Assembly (NCBI GenBank): GCA_003576845.1
Contig: QEVJ01000029.1
Location: 17,853 to 81,852 of the forward strand
From: Planctomycetota bacterium
GTDB taxonomy: Bacteria; Planctomycetota; Planctomycetia; Pirellulales; PLA5
Direction: 5' to 3'
Length of the DNA stretch: 64,000 nucleotides
A model generated the notes under the pieces. That model worked only from the letters and a program-made list of their open reading frames with translations, was not told the origin of the DNA and did no database searches. Both the position numbers and the translations under genes were made by a program. Positions 27,764-37,631 of the stretch are shown piece after piece (position 1 is the first letter of the stretch; each line of letters starts with the position of its first letter).

Positions 27764-27798
27764 ACTGTCTTTATACAGTTATTGCGTGGCGGTGTCAA
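27764..27798 (-). promoter_or_regulatory. Promoter of the cytochrome operon with ACTGT-N6-ACAGT palindrome
   Basis: Reading the minus strand, a perfect TTGACA (27793-27798), 17 bases, TATAAA (27770-27775). A perfect inverted repeat ACTGT-N6-ACAGT (27764-27779) is centred on the -10 box, the usual place for a repressor site. The leader to the GTG start is about 210 bases. Upstream of this promoter, 27799-28134 holds no gene I can support. Confidence 0.65.
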
Positions 27799-28134
27799 CC
27801 CATTTTTGCGTCGCGACCGCCAAAGGATCGGAATTCGCGGCCGCGTCGCAAGTCGCAGCGGCGCATCGGGATCGGGCGCGCCTGGCGATCCGACTTCCCA
27901 CGGGCGCGGCAAGTCTACGGAGGCCGTGGATTCACTCCACGGCGCCAAAGGCACGGCCGCGGAGGGCCTCGTTGCCCGCCGCGACCGCGTGCCGCACACA
28001 CGTCGCTGCCTTCAATGCGAGGTGGAAGACCATCCGTCGCGTCGATTCCCGCAACGCGAAATCCGTCGCCACGACGTATGGTTCGTTGCGCGCTGACCGA
28101 TCGTCCTGCGTGATGTCCTATTGCGAAACTTGCT

Positions 28135-28713
28135 TCAATCGCGGGCGTCAATCGACTCGCGGCGCGTTTCCGGCTCAACTCCGTCCTCCCGAACCTCGTG
28201 CGATACATCGTCTTCGATCGCTTCGGCCACCACGTAATAGGTGGTCGTCGTGCGCGCTTCCGGAAACGTCCCGCCACAGCCGTTGCGCGCGGAAGTCGTT
28301 ATGCGATAACCGCCCGCGCACCCTTCGCACGCAACAAACCGGTGGTCGCCGTAACATCCGTGGCACGCGGCGCCGCCATAGCAGCGGCCGTAGCAACTGC
28401 TGTACCCGCCGTAGCATCCCGAGCAGGATGCCGGCGATGGTTGCCACGGATAGAAGGCGTGATAGAGGAAGCGTCTGACGGGATAGTTCCACTGCCAGCT
28501 CGTCTCGCCGTAGCAGCCGATGCAGCTTGCGTACACGACGCGGCCCTGGCACCCGTGACATGCACCGCCGCCGCAGCAACCGTGACAACCGTAACACGTT
28601 GGATAACCGAGGCAGCCCGACTGAGCGGTCGCGCGACGTGTGCCGCCGTCCGCGAGAGCAAAGCCGACCAGCGCGACGAAGCTGCCTAATCCAACGAGCA
28701 AGAGACGGTTCAT
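28135..28713 (-). CDS. Small secreted cysteine/glycine-rich protein with CxGC repeats
   Basis: ATG at 28713 starts a signal peptide (LLLVGLGSFVALVGFALADG); longer in-frame starts are not preferred because the segment before is the promoter. 192 residues. The mature part holds a series of short Cys motifs: CYGCHGCCGG, CHGCQG, CIGCYG, CSGCYGGYSSCYGRCYGG, CHGCYG, CEGCAGG, CGG. One of them, CYGCH, is a formal CxxCH haem motif; the rest are CxGC pairs that could bind metal or form disulfides. The C-terminus is acidic. I know of no function. It lies between hydrazine-synthase-alpha-like genes and has its own promoter with a palindrome, so it may belong with that exported haem-protein set. Confidence 0.7.
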   Translation of the reverse strand: MNRLLLVGLGSFVALVGFALADGGTRRATAQSGCLGYPTCYGCHGCCGGGACHGCQGRVVYASCIGCYGETSWQWNYPVRRFLYHAFYPWQPSPASCSGCYGGYSSCYGRCYGGAACHGCYGDHRFVACEGCAGGYRITTSARNGCGGTFPEARTTTTYYVVAEAIEDDVSHEVREDGVEPETRRESIDARD

Positions 28714-28800
28714 GGCGGATATCCCGTGGAGAAAATGCGCAACCGGGCGCGGCGTCGCACCGACGCCGGGCGCGGTTGCCGAACGGAGACAAAACATGTT

Positions 28801-28855
28801 AAACACAGTTGTGTTTGGCGTATTTATGTATAGATTACGAAATCGGCGCAGGCAA
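28801..28855 (-). promoter_or_regulatory. Promoter and palindrome of the CxGC protein gene
   Basis: On the minus strand TTGCCT (28850-28855), 17 bases, TATACA (28827-28832). Just downstream of the predicted start is a perfect palindrome AAACAC-AACT-GTGTTT (28801-28816 on the minus strand), a likely repressor site. The rest of the 320-base gap 28714-29033 shows nothing else. Confidence 0.5.
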
Positions 28856-29033
28856 ATCGCGAGCGCACGGATGTGCTTTCCGATGCGAGGACCCGCGACG
28901 GCCCGTGCGGCGCCGCGACGCGCGATGGCGTCGACGTGCCACGCGCAAGCCAAACCGCCGCAGGCCGTCGGCGGCGCTGTGCAATTCCGCCGACGGCGGG
29001 ACCCCTACGCGCCGGAGTAGCCGAGTCGACGAT

Positions 29034-32000
29034 TCAGCGAGAGCGGCGTTCCCTTTGCACCACGCGGAAGCCGACGTCAAAGACTCGTTGCCACTGCGGG
29101 TAATGCCAGCGGTAACTGGCCCGCGCGTCTTGCGGCCGATCGTACCACGAGCCGCCCCGGACGACCTTCCGCGCATCGTTCGCCCCGTTCGATTGCTCGT
29201 CGGTCGCGGGGTAGGGATAGGGACGATACGTCGAGCTGGTCCATTCGGCCACGTTGCCGTGCATGTCGTAGAGCCCCCAAGGATTGGCCGCGTAGCTGCC
29301 GACGGGGGCCGACACGCGATGTCCGTCGTCGACGCGCTCTATGGCAGGTCGCCACGGCGGGATTGCCCCCGATGGCAAGTTCCAGGTAAACGTTTCGATT
29401 TGCCGGAGCCGCTTGTCCGCCAGGTTGGCGTGCCGCGAGAAATCGGCGTCCACCGAGCCGTACGACATGGCCGTCCGCGCGTCGGCCCGACAGGCGTACT
29501 CCCATTCCGCTTCGGTCGGCAGGTCGAATGTGTGCCCCGTTCGTTCGGAGAGCCACCGACAAAACGCTTTTGCTTCGCCCCAGCTCACGCGACAGACGGG
29601 CTGCTTGGGCAAATCGACGCGGTCGCCGCGTTCGCGCTCGTTGAAGTGCAGGAAGTCTCCGACCTCAAGGCGGCTATCGTGCCGCGGATCGAAGCGCGCG
29701 AATTGCTCGTTGGTTACTTCATAACTGCCGATCCACAAGCCGCGGCCGATCTCGATCTCGGCCGCAGGTTGCTCGTCGCCGTGCCCGTTCGGGTCGCCGA
29801 GAACGAATCGCCCCGCGGGAACCTGCGTCAGCTCCAACGTCACTTCCGCGCCTAAGTCGACGGTTTGCCGAGCGACGTCGCGCTTGACCTGTGGCGCCTC
29901 CGGCGCAGGAGACGCGGTTCCGGCAACGGGATTCTTGGACGTGGGACCGTTGGCGCCAGGTTCTTTGGTCGGCTCGACGGGGCGATTCTCCTCGGGCGAT
30001 TCTACGACGGTCGGCACGTACTCGGGGTCATCGTCGACGCGGGCATATCGCTGGTCCATCGCCCGCCGTCGGTCTCGCTGCGGAAAGGCGCGGTTTTCAC
30101 CCACGATTTCCTGCCAGGTTCCATGGGCGGGCGTATTCAAGTCGATCCAAGTGACCATGCGGCTCCAGTCCTCGGCGCCGAGCGCAACGCCGTGGTGCCC
30201 TTTCCGCAACAGACGCACCAAACGCGTGGTCTCGGCGTGGAATTCGCCGGGCGTAAGCAGGTGTAAGTCGCTTTCGATCGTGGCGGCGCGAACGAACTGG
30301 CGCAATTCGAGATAAGCCGGCGGAAACGGCGTCTGCGTCGTGTATGCAGGCTCGTTCGCGGCTATGCGAACATTTGGCCGTCGCCGAAAATCCAGCGCTG
30401 TGAAGGCGTCGTCGGACGGCCCTTGCCGATCGCCCTTTCCTGCATGGCAACGAACGCAGTGGCGATCGAGAACGGGCTGGACCTCGCGATTGAAGCTGAA
30501 TCCGCGCGGCGGCCCCAACCAGGGCGCAAGGGCCGACGGCTCGCGGCGCACGGCGAGAGTATCGGACGAAGCCGTCCCGGCACGACTCTCGGAATCGTGG
30601 CAGCCCAAGCAAGACACGGTTTCGCCAGGCATCGCGGTGAGCCAACTGCGCATCAATTGGAGGGCATGGCCCTCGCCGTCGAGCGGTTGAAGCGACACGG
30701 GCGTGTTGGCAGGAATGCGAAAGTAAGCCGAGCCGTCGGGTTCGACGGGCGCGGCGCCCAAGACCCGCTTGACGTCCCACGGCCCGTCGAGTCCGACGCG
30801 ATTGACTTGCCCGCCCATCCCGCGAAAGGCGAACTCATATCCGACCACGCGCAGACTCTTGACGACGCCGCGAGGCACGCCCGCGAGACCTTCTCCGGCG
30901 TAGATATCCGCAATGTGCACGAGCGCTTCCTTGCTCGTCGGGTCGACGCGATTCGGCAGCACGGGGGGCGTCGGGCGAGGGCGTAGCGGAATCGGCTCAA
31001 GCATGGCGTAGCCGGCCTCAGCGTGCAGTAACGTGACGTTGTCGAATGCGTCGACGAGGTAGACGCCCCACGGCGCGGAAGGCTCCGGTTTCATCGACAC
31101 GAGGAAGTACTTGTCGCTGAGCGGCCAGGGGTGCAGGAACTTCGGCCAACTGGCGTCGACCAGCTCGTCGCGGAAGATCGGTTCGACTTTCTTGCCGCGG
31201 CCGGGAATGCGCTGCACCGCGCCGTCGGCCTCGAACTGTCCGCGCGATTGGTCGAACAACACGAGTTCGCCCATCCTCGGCACACCGTGATGCCCCCCGA
31301 CGACCGCCGCGAACTTCGATGGATGGCCGGGAATCGGACGAGCGTAAAACAGTGCGTTGGGCCAATACGAATTGCTTCCGTAGAACGCCCGCTGCCGCGT
31401 GCCGTCCGGATTCATGGTGAACAGGAGTCGGGAGGCAAAATGCGGCAGGTCGGCGTACTCCCACCGCTGATACAGAACCCGCCCGTCTTCGAGCACGGTC
31501 GGGCACCAGTCGTGGTCCTGCTCGAACGTCAACCGGCGAATCTTCTCGTGACGATCGAAAAGGTACAGATTGGCCACGGGAGCGGCGCCGCCGACGCAGG
31601 GAACGCCGATGAACGGCGCCGTCGACGTGAACACGACCTCGCCGCTGGGCAGGTAACAGGCGTCGTAGTTGTCGACGTCCGCTTCGTCGATGAGCGCTAG
31701 CTCGCGCAACTTTCCGGCGGCAATCTCGCGTTCGTAGATTCGCCACGGGCCTTGCGGCGAGGGCATCGAAAAGAGAAGACGCGTGGCGTCGAAATGCAAG
31801 TCGACGTCGCCGACAAAGCGGCCGCCGTCCGGCGCGTACAGCGTATCCCTGCGTGGAGTGCCGTGCAGGGATGACACGACGGCGATTTCGTTGTCGTAGC
31901 CCGTCCGCGGCAGGCTGGCATTGCCCTCCCAGTTCTGCGGCAGGCCGAGGCGATCCTCCTTCCGCCGCACGACGACGAGCCGCACGGCGCCGTCGGGAGA

Positions 32001-32402
32001 CGACGGATCATCCAACAGGGGGTTAGCCAGTAACGCTGCGCGGGCGAACGCGACGAACTCCTCCGCGGTAGCCAGCGCCTCGCGTTCTCCGGCCGCAACG
32101 CCGCGTTCGAGATCCGTCCAACGGCGCTCATAGTCGTCGAGCCGGGCGACCGTTCGCGGACCGTCGGCGTACTTTGTGCCAAACGTGCGCATCATGTCGT
32201 CGATGGCAGCACGCAACGCGACGCGATTGACGCCGGCCATTCGCTGCTGGAGATCGCGGATCTGCTCCGCCGTTGCGCGGTCGGGCGCGGCCGCAGCGTC
32301 GGCCGATGGAGCCAACGCGATGCCGGTCACACCCGAAAGCACGTAGACCGCGACCCCGACGACAACTCTCAGTACAACGGCTCGACAGGATGACGCTAAC
32401 AC
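29034..32402 (-). CDS. Hydrazine synthase alpha-like dihaem protein fused to a formylglycine-enzyme-like domain (paralogue 2)
   Basis: GTG at 32402 is chosen: GGAGGT lies six bases upstream and a signal peptide follows (VVLRVVVGVAVYVLSGVTGIALA). 1122 residues. Helical N-terminal part, then the propeller (LPQNWEGNASLPRTGYDNEI, GRVLYQRWEYADLPHF), then VLGAAPVEPDGSAYFRIPA, CLGCH (about 597), CVRCH (about 647) and GHHGVAL. A Pro-rich linker leads to a C-terminal FGE-sulfatase/SUMF1 fold (about 850-1110: GSYEVTNEQFA, LPTEAEWEYACRA, GLYDMHGNVAEWTSS, RGGSWYDRPQDARASYR). The two cysteines used by true formylglycine-generating enzymes are absent at the RGGSW segment, so it is unlikely to mature sulfatases. 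Second gene after paralogue 3, 45 bases away. Confidence 0.85.
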   Translation of the reverse strand: MLASSCRAVVLRVVVGVAVYVLSGVTGIALAPSADAAAAPDRATAEQIRDLQQRMAGVNRVALRAAIDDMMRTFGTKYADGPRTVARLDDYERRWTDLERGVAAGEREALATAEEFVAFARAALLANPLLDDPSSPDGAVRLVVVRRKEDRLGLPQNWEGNASLPRTGYDNEIAVVSSLHGTPRRDTLYAPDGGRFVGDVDLHFDATRLLFSMPSPQGPWRIYEREIAAGKLRELALIDEADVDNYDACYLPSGEVVFTSTAPFIGVPCVGGAAPVANLYLFDRHEKIRRLTFEQDHDWCPTVLEDGRVLYQRWEYADLPHFASRLLFTMNPDGTRQRAFYGSNSYWPNALFYARPIPGHPSKFAAVVGGHHGVPRMGELVLFDQSRGQFEADGAVQRIPGRGKKVEPIFRDELVDASWPKFLHPWPLSDKYFLVSMKPEPSAPWGVYLVDAFDNVTLLHAEAGYAMLEPIPLRPRPTPPVLPNRVDPTSKEALVHIADIYAGEGLAGVPRGVVKSLRVVGYEFAFRGMGGQVNRVGLDGPWDVKRVLGAAPVEPDGSAYFRIPANTPVSLQPLDGEGHALQLMRSWLTAMPGETVSCLGCHDSESRAGTASSDTLAVRREPSALAPWLGPPRGFSFNREVQPVLDRHCVRCHAGKGDRQGPSDDAFTALDFRRRPNVRIAANEPAYTTQTPFPPAYLELRQFVRAATIESDLHLLTPGEFHAETTRLVRLLRKGHHGVALGAEDWSRMVTWIDLNTPAHGTWQEIVGENRAFPQRDRRRAMDQRYARVDDDPEYVPTVVESPEENRPVEPTKEPGANGPTSKNPVAGTASPAPEAPQVKRDVARQTVDLGAEVTLELTQVPAGRFVLGDPNGHGDEQPAAEIEIGRGLWIGSYEVTNEQFARFDPRHDSRLEVGDFLHFNERERGDRVDLPKQPVCRVSWGEAKAFCRWLSERTGHTFDLPTEAEWEYACRADARTAMSYGSVDADFSRHANLADKRLRQIETFTWNLPSGAIPPWRPAIERVDDGHRVSAPVGSYAANPWGLYDMHGNVAEWTSSTYRPYPYPATDEQSNGANDARKVVRGGSWYDRPQDARASYRWHYPQWQRVFDVGFRVVQRERRSR

Positions 32403-32447
32403 GATTCCACCTCCGTTATGCGGCCGATCCAAGCGCGCCCGAGCATT

Positions 32448-35400
32448 TCACGGACGAGCGACCTGCGGCGGTTCGCGACACTGGGGACTCTCGACGGTTC
32501 GAACGTCGTCGAGTCCGCGGAACGGACCGTTCGCGTCGATCCATCCGGCAAGAATGCGACGGGTCTTTTCGTCGACCGCGACGCCGTGGTGTTTGCCGCC
32601 GGCCGCCAGCTCCAGCAAGCGGCTGCGGTACGATAAGCTCGTCATGGGCGGCAGGGTCTTGTACGCCGCCGGGTCGCGCTGGTCGTATTGCTCCGCCTGA
32701 ATGACCCCGGCCAAGCCGCTGCGAATCAAGTGCAGATAGCTCGTGTAAAAGACGCTCTCCGCACCGGTCCCGGGGCGCTTGCTGAGCACCGGTTCGGTCG
32801 CTTGCGGTCCTCCGTCGTGACATTTCACGCAATACCGATCGAGTACCGGCTGGACGAGCCGCGGGAAACTGATCGTCTCTTCGCCCCAGGGCGGCGGTTC
32901 AAGTCGCGAGGCCCCGCGGCGCAGCGCTATCGCGTCGTTGGCAGCGGGAGTTCGTCCGCGACCTTCGTGGCAACCCACGCAGCCGCGCCGCTCTCCGGGC
33001 ATCAAGCCGGTGAACGATCGCATCGTCTGCACGGCGCGGTAGTTCTCGTCGAGCAACTGGAAATGGACCGTTCGACCCGATGGAACTTCCACGTGAAACG
33101 AGCCATCCGCTTCGACCGGAGCTGTGCCAAGAATGCGTTTGACGTTATCCGCCTCGACGGCGCTGATCGCCGGGCCCTCGAAGCGAAAGTCGCGATCCCA
33201 TGTCGTGAACGTCGTGTTGACGGCTTCGACGACTTGTACGTGTTTGACTAGGCCGCGGGGAATGTCGGAGCCTTCGTACACGTCCGCCGAAAAGAACGTT
33301 CCAGGCGCTTGCCGCGACCCGTCGCTGGACGGCCATTGGACCGTGCTCTTGAGCGCCACCGGAGTCGGGCGCTTTCTTACGGGCTGCGCGTACCAGAGAT
33401 TGTGTTGACCGTGGTAGATCAACTCGCGGTTTCCGTAGACGTCCATGAAATAGAGACTGTACGGCCCTGCGTCGATCGACACGAGGAAATACTCCTCGGA
33501 CAGCGGATAGGGCGACTTGTAGTTGCCCTTGCGCCCCCGGTGCCGATACGGGGGAAAGGCAATCTCAGCGTCGTTCGGACCAGGACCGCATTCGGGCCAC
33601 GGGATTTCGGGCGTGATCTGCGTCAGGCCCGCGGGGTAATTGAGGCCCCGTTTGGGGTCGATGATTCCGAGCGTTCCGGCGAAATAGTCGTGATGGGCCA
33701 TCGCGGTGAACAGCACTTTGTCGCTGTCCGGTATCTGCCGCGCCTCGCCGAGGTGATCGGGCCACACGCTCTGATTGCCGTAGAACGTTTCGTGCTGCGT
33801 GCCGTCTGGCCGCGCGGTCCACAAGCTTTGGATCCGCCACAGCGCCTTGTCGGTGTATTCCCACCGCGAGTAAAGCAAGCGGCCGTCGTCGAGCTGGGCC
33901 GGCGTCCAATCGGGTTCGTTGTTGTGGGAAATGAAGCGAATATCGGAGCCGTCCGCGTCCATCCGGCACAACGTGTACACGTAGGTGTAGGGCATGCAAC
34001 GCACGTAAGTTTGCGTGCGCGTCGACACGAACGCAATTCCGCCGTCGGCCAGATAGATCGGGTCGAGATCGTCGTGCGGGCCGTGCGTGAGTTGCCGCAC
34101 GGCGCCGGTATCGAGATCGGTCTCGTAGATGTGGAACGCTTCCTCGTCGGCCCGCTTGTAGCAGAACAAGACGCGCCGAGCGTCGTGGGACAGGTCCGGC
34201 TTCCAATAGCTGCCGGCCGGCAGGTCGACGACCTTGCGGAGTTTTCCCGCGGGCGAAAGTCCCTCCAAAAGCAACAGTCGCCCGCCCGGCGTCGCCATCA
34301 TGCCGTTGCGGTGGCGAGCCTGATGCTGCCACTCGCGGCCGTGAGGATAGGGTTGATCGATGAACAGCACGCGGTCGAAATCGAGCAGCGGATTGGACAT
34401 CACGATCGCGCGCTTTACGCGCCGAACCGCGAGGTAAAGCTCCTTGCCATTCGACGCCCGGCTTGAATCGCGCAGACGCCGCTCAAGTTCGTCGAGTTCG
34501 GCGAGCCGCGATCGAAACTCGAGCGACGGCGCCATTGCAGCCAATCTGGCGGTGGCTTCGCGGGCGGATTGAATCTCTTCCGCTGCCCGGACTTCGAAAG
34601 TCCCGCCTTCGGCTTGCTTGAGATAGTCTTCGGCGAGCACGGCGTCGGCTTGCTCGGGCGTCAACGTCACCGTCGGCGGCTCGGCTGCATAGGCCGATTT
34701 TTTCGGCTCGAACGAAGGCGCCTGCGGCCATTGCGACCGCGGGACGCCGCTGGCGCCGGCCAACTGCCGCTGGGATGGCCACACGCCCGACCAACCGCTC
34801 GCGGGCGGAGTCAATCCGGCGAGCACGCATGTCCAGCCGCTTGCCGCGTCGACGACCGAAAAGCCGTCGATACTCGGGTCGAGAGCGGCGACGTCGTCCT
34901 CGTGCGAGTGATCGGCTTCGAAGTTGGCGTAGACGCTCAACCGCACGTCGACGATCGGCTCTTTGCCGACGTTGGTCAGGACGTACTCTTGGATTACGCA
35001 AGCTGCGTTGCCGAGCGTCGTGCGGATTTCGAGTTGCAGACGCCCGTCGGCCGTCGCGAGGGCCGTGATGGCGGAGTCGTCGGAGTCCGCCCGGGTAGGC
35101 GCGACGATTCGGATTCCGTCGTGTCTTGGCTGGCCGTCGATGCGGATGCCGGCCCGGCGTTCCTCGGAGTCTCTGTAATGTAGGTAGAAGCTGAGGCGGC
35201 TTAGCTGTCCGGCCCAGTTCTCGGCGGAAAGCGCCGGAGGAGTCCATTCCTTGCCGATACTTCGACCGGCAACGGGGCGGCTAAGCGCTTGTTGACCGCC
35301 ACCCTCCCAGAAAAATGCCCCGTCCGGCGCCAATGCGAAATCAGTATGCGCGTTGCGCAGCCAAACGTCTTTTTCCGCGCCTCCTTCCAAAGCTGCTCCA

Positions 35401-35681
35401 GGCGCGGCGAGTTTTTCGCGAGTCTTTCGCTCCGGTGCACGCTTTCGCCTTAATTCGGCAAGTCGCTCTGCGGCCGCTTCGGGAGAGCTCGCGTGGAGCC
35501 AGAAGACGACTTGCGACGCGGGACGCCCCGTTTCGAGCCGCGGGAACGACCACGTCAGAAACCCATCGACATTACCGCTAGACCGAAGCCCGCGGTCTTC
35601 GGCGGCGAGTCGATGTGCCGTTAGGAGCGCGGTCAAGGTCGCGGCCACGGTTATCCAGAATCGCCTTTGAGAGCAAATCAC
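32448..35681 (-). CDS. Hydrazine synthase alpha-like dihaem protein with long N-terminal region (paralogue 3)
   Basis: GTG at 35681 is chosen because GGAGGT is six bases upstream and a signal peptide follows (FWITVAATLTALLTAHRLAAED). 1077 residues. Residues about 30-330 are a beta-rich region (VDGFLTWSFPRLETGRPASQVVFWLH) resembling a carbohydrate-binding or lectin-like fold. A helical linker precedes the propeller (MMATPGGRLLLLEGLSPAGKL, GRLLYSRWEYTDKALWRIQSLW). The C-terminal part has ILGTAPVEADGSFHVEVPS, CVGCH (about 899), CVKCH (about 950) and GGKHHGVAV. Same architecture as its neighbours and probably the same kind of exported redox protein. It is 45 bases before paralogue 2 and 87 after the beta-helix gene. 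Confidence 0.85.
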   Translation of the reverse strand: MICSQRRFWITVAATLTALLTAHRLAAEDRGLRSSGNVDGFLTWSFPRLETGRPASQVVFWLHASSPEAAAERLAELRRKRAPERKTREKLAAPGAALEGGAEKDVWLRNAHTDFALAPDGAFFWEGGGQQALSRPVAGRSIGKEWTPPALSAENWAGQLSRLSFYLHYRDSEERRAGIRIDGQPRHDGIRIVAPTRADSDDSAITALATADGRLQLEIRTTLGNAACVIQEYVLTNVGKEPIVDVRLSVYANFEADHSHEDDVAALDPSIDGFSVVDAASGWTCVLAGLTPPASGWSGVWPSQRQLAGASGVPRSQWPQAPSFEPKKSAYAAEPPTVTLTPEQADAVLAEDYLKQAEGGTFEVRAAEEIQSAREATARLAAMAPSLEFRSRLAELDELERRLRDSSRASNGKELYLAVRRVKRAIVMSNPLLDFDRVLFIDQPYPHGREWQHQARHRNGMMATPGGRLLLLEGLSPAGKLRKVVDLPAGSYWKPDLSHDARRVLFCYKRADEEAFHIYETDLDTGAVRQLTHGPHDDLDPIYLADGGIAFVSTRTQTYVRCMPYTYVYTLCRMDADGSDIRFISHNNEPDWTPAQLDDGRLLYSRWEYTDKALWRIQSLWTARPDGTQHETFYGNQSVWPDHLGEARQIPDSDKVLFTAMAHHDYFAGTLGIIDPKRGLNYPAGLTQITPEIPWPECGPGPNDAEIAFPPYRHRGRKGNYKSPYPLSEEYFLVSIDAGPYSLYFMDVYGNRELIYHGQHNLWYAQPVRKRPTPVALKSTVQWPSSDGSRQAPGTFFSADVYEGSDIPRGLVKHVQVVEAVNTTFTTWDRDFRFEGPAISAVEADNVKRILGTAPVEADGSFHVEVPSGRTVHFQLLDENYRAVQTMRSFTGLMPGERRGCVGCHEGRGRTPAANDAIALRRGASRLEPPPWGEETISFPRLVQPVLDRYCVKCHDGGPQATEPVLSKRPGTGAESVFYTSYLHLIRSGLAGVIQAEQYDQRDPAAYKTLPPMTSLSYRSRLLELAAGGKHHGVAVDEKTRRILAGWIDANGPFRGLDDVRTVESPQCREPPQVARP

Positions 35682-35768
35682 GATCGCACCTCCATCTGGT
35701 CGCCGCGGCGAGACTGCGTTCATTGGGCCGAAACGGCTTCGGCGGGCGAGTTCTCGCGCGTGGTGGCG

Positions 35769-37631
35769 TTACTTCCGATTCGTCTCCAGGATTCCGGCCC
35801 CAATCTCGGCCGGTTGCGGCGGATTCCACGAGTCGGCCGCGGGCGTGGCGTTTCGCTCGAAGGTCATCGTGGATTCATCCGTGTTGTTGTAACGAAACGC
35901 CGGCATGTCCTTCGGAAGGACGAGTACGTTGTCGCGAATCGAGTTGCGCTGCGCGCGATGAAAGCGGATCGGGCTACGGTCGGTGGCGTAGATCACGTTG
36001 CGCTCGATCGCGATTTCCGAACTGCCCTCGTCGATGAACATGCCGTTGCTTTCCGCGCGGCCGGCGTTTAGCGGAACGTCGTGAATCAAGTTTCCGCGCA
36101 AGACAGAACCTTCCTGACGGCCGAGCGTATAGATGCCACCGCCGTCGGAGAGGATTTGCATGACGTGGTGGATGTGGTTGAACTCGATGCGATTTGCCCG
36201 GCAGGGCGAAGGGGTCGGGTTCCAGACCCAGCCGACGGACACGCCCGAGTACGGCAAATCGCGGATTTCGTTGTGGGAAACGATCGTGCTGTCAGTGATT
36301 CCGACCCACACGCCGACGCAGCCGTGGAACGTCGCGCCGCAATGGTGAATGCGGTTGTTGCTCACTTCGTTCCCCTTGGCAATGAGGGCCGGGTCGGAAC
36401 TCGGCTCGCCGACCATAACGCCGTTGCCGCCGACATCGGCGATTTCGTTGCCGACGACGGCGTTGCCTTGCGAGGGGCCTTCGATTGCGATCGCGGACGC
36501 CCCGACATGGACGATGCGCCCGTGCTCGAAACGGCAGTTGACCGTCGAGTCGAACACGACCGCGGCCGACATTCGACCGCGCTTGGGGACATCCGCAGAC
36601 GGCTGGCGGACTTCGTGGAACCCGGCTTGCACGCCGGCGTATCCGCCGGGAAACTGCGTCGCAGCGGCGTGTGCGAAGGTGAGCCCAACGAACCGCAGGT
36701 TTTGCACCGGCTTACTGCCACGAGCGTCGCCCCGAACGACGAGCAAGCTCTCGGCCGCGGGGGCGATCGCCTCGAACGTCTCGATGTTTTCACCGGGTAA
36801 AGGCATGTAGCGAAGAACGCCGCGCGAGTCCAGATGCCACTCGCCGGGCGCGTCGAGCAACTCGATGGCGTTCTCGATTCGATAGCGAGGGTGCGGCTCG
36901 AATCCAGTGATCCGAAAGAAATCGGCTCCGGCGCCGATCGGGTGGGCTAGCGTGAGCACGTTGCGCTTGTGATCGACGCTCTTGATGCTAACACGCGACA
37001 CGGACCAGTCGTGCAGAAACAAGATTTCGGCGCCGCCGAGATCGGCGATCCGCGGCACGTCGCCGGGTTCGAATTGGAAGCTCGTGCGGTTGTCGGGACC
37101 GGCTGCGGCCACGCGGTGATAGCCGACGTTAGGCCCTCGGGCGCGCGGCCTTCGCTCGCCCGCGACGAACAGCTGGTCGAATCGCCACTTGCCGTCTCGA
37201 ACATCCGCTATTTCGACCTCCCAATGCGTCGGCGTTTTCTTCCAACCGCGAATCGCGCGGCCGCCACTAAAAAACGGGGTTTCGCCGGGAAAGGCCACAT
37301 AGGTAATTGTGCGTCCCTCCGGGGCCGAGTCGTCCGGAGAGAATTCGATGGGCCTGTCGAGCGTGTAGGTTCCGCCGCGGATGTAAACCACGACGTCGCG
37401 CCCTGCGTTGGCCGCGCTCGAAGCACGTGCGACGTCGCGCGCGCCGCGTACCGTGGCGAACGGCTTGTCCTTATTACCGGCGTTGGCGTCGCTGCCGTCG
37501 ACGGCGACGTAATACTCGGTCACCGGGCGTTGCTCGCCACCGGCCGGTTGGGCCATCGCAGACATGCTACCCGATCCGCTCGCGAGAATTAGCCATACGA
37601 ACCAATCAAGACGTGTGCGCGGCCGGTTCAT
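35769..37631 (-). CDS. Secreted right-handed parallel beta-helix protein
   Basis: ATG at 37631 starts the signal peptide (WFVWLILASGSGSMSAMAQ). 620 residues. EYYVAVDGSDANAGNKDKPFATVRGARDVAR is the standard entry to DUF1565/pectate-lyase-like helices; the C-terminal half repeats short turns with Asn, Ile and Val (GNEVSNNRIHHCGATFHGCVGVWVG, NRIEFNHIHHVMQILSDGGGIYTLG). Typical of polysaccharide lyases and epimerases, or of binding proteins in surface matrices. No catalytic residues can be assigned with confidence. Probably co-transcribed with paralogues 3 and 2. Confidence 0.85.
   Translation of the reverse strand: MNRPRTRLDWFVWLILASGSGSMSAMAQPAGGEQRPVTEYYVAVDGSDANAGNKDKPFATVRGARDVARASSAANAGRDVVVYIRGGTYTLDRPIEFSPDDSAPEGRTITYVAFPGETPFFSGGRAIRGWKKTPTHWEVEIADVRDGKWRFDQLFVAGERRPRARGPNVGYHRVAAAGPDNRTSFQFEPGDVPRIADLGGAEILFLHDWSVSRVSIKSVDHKRNVLTLAHPIGAGADFFRITGFEPHPRYRIENAIELLDAPGEWHLDSRGVLRYMPLPGENIETFEAIAPAAESLLVVRGDARGSKPVQNLRFVGLTFAHAAATQFPGGYAGVQAGFHEVRQPSADVPKRGRMSAAVVFDSTVNCRFEHGRIVHVGASAIAIEGPSQGNAVVGNEIADVGGNGVMVGEPSSDPALIAKGNEVSNNRIHHCGATFHGCVGVWVGITDSTIVSHNEIRDLPYSGVSVGWVWNPTPSPCRANRIEFNHIHHVMQILSDGGGIYTLGRQEGSVLRGNLIHDVPLNAGRAESNGMFIDEGSSEIAIERNVIYATDRSPIRFHRAQRNSIRDNVLVLPKDMPAFRYNNTDESTMTFERNATPAADSWNPPQPAEIGAGILETNRK

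Noticed and set aside
27564..28478. Plus-strand 304-codon frame between the cytochrome and CxGC genes
   Set aside because: Arg/Ser/Thr-rich, no domain, runs through a promoter and antisense to the CxGC gene.
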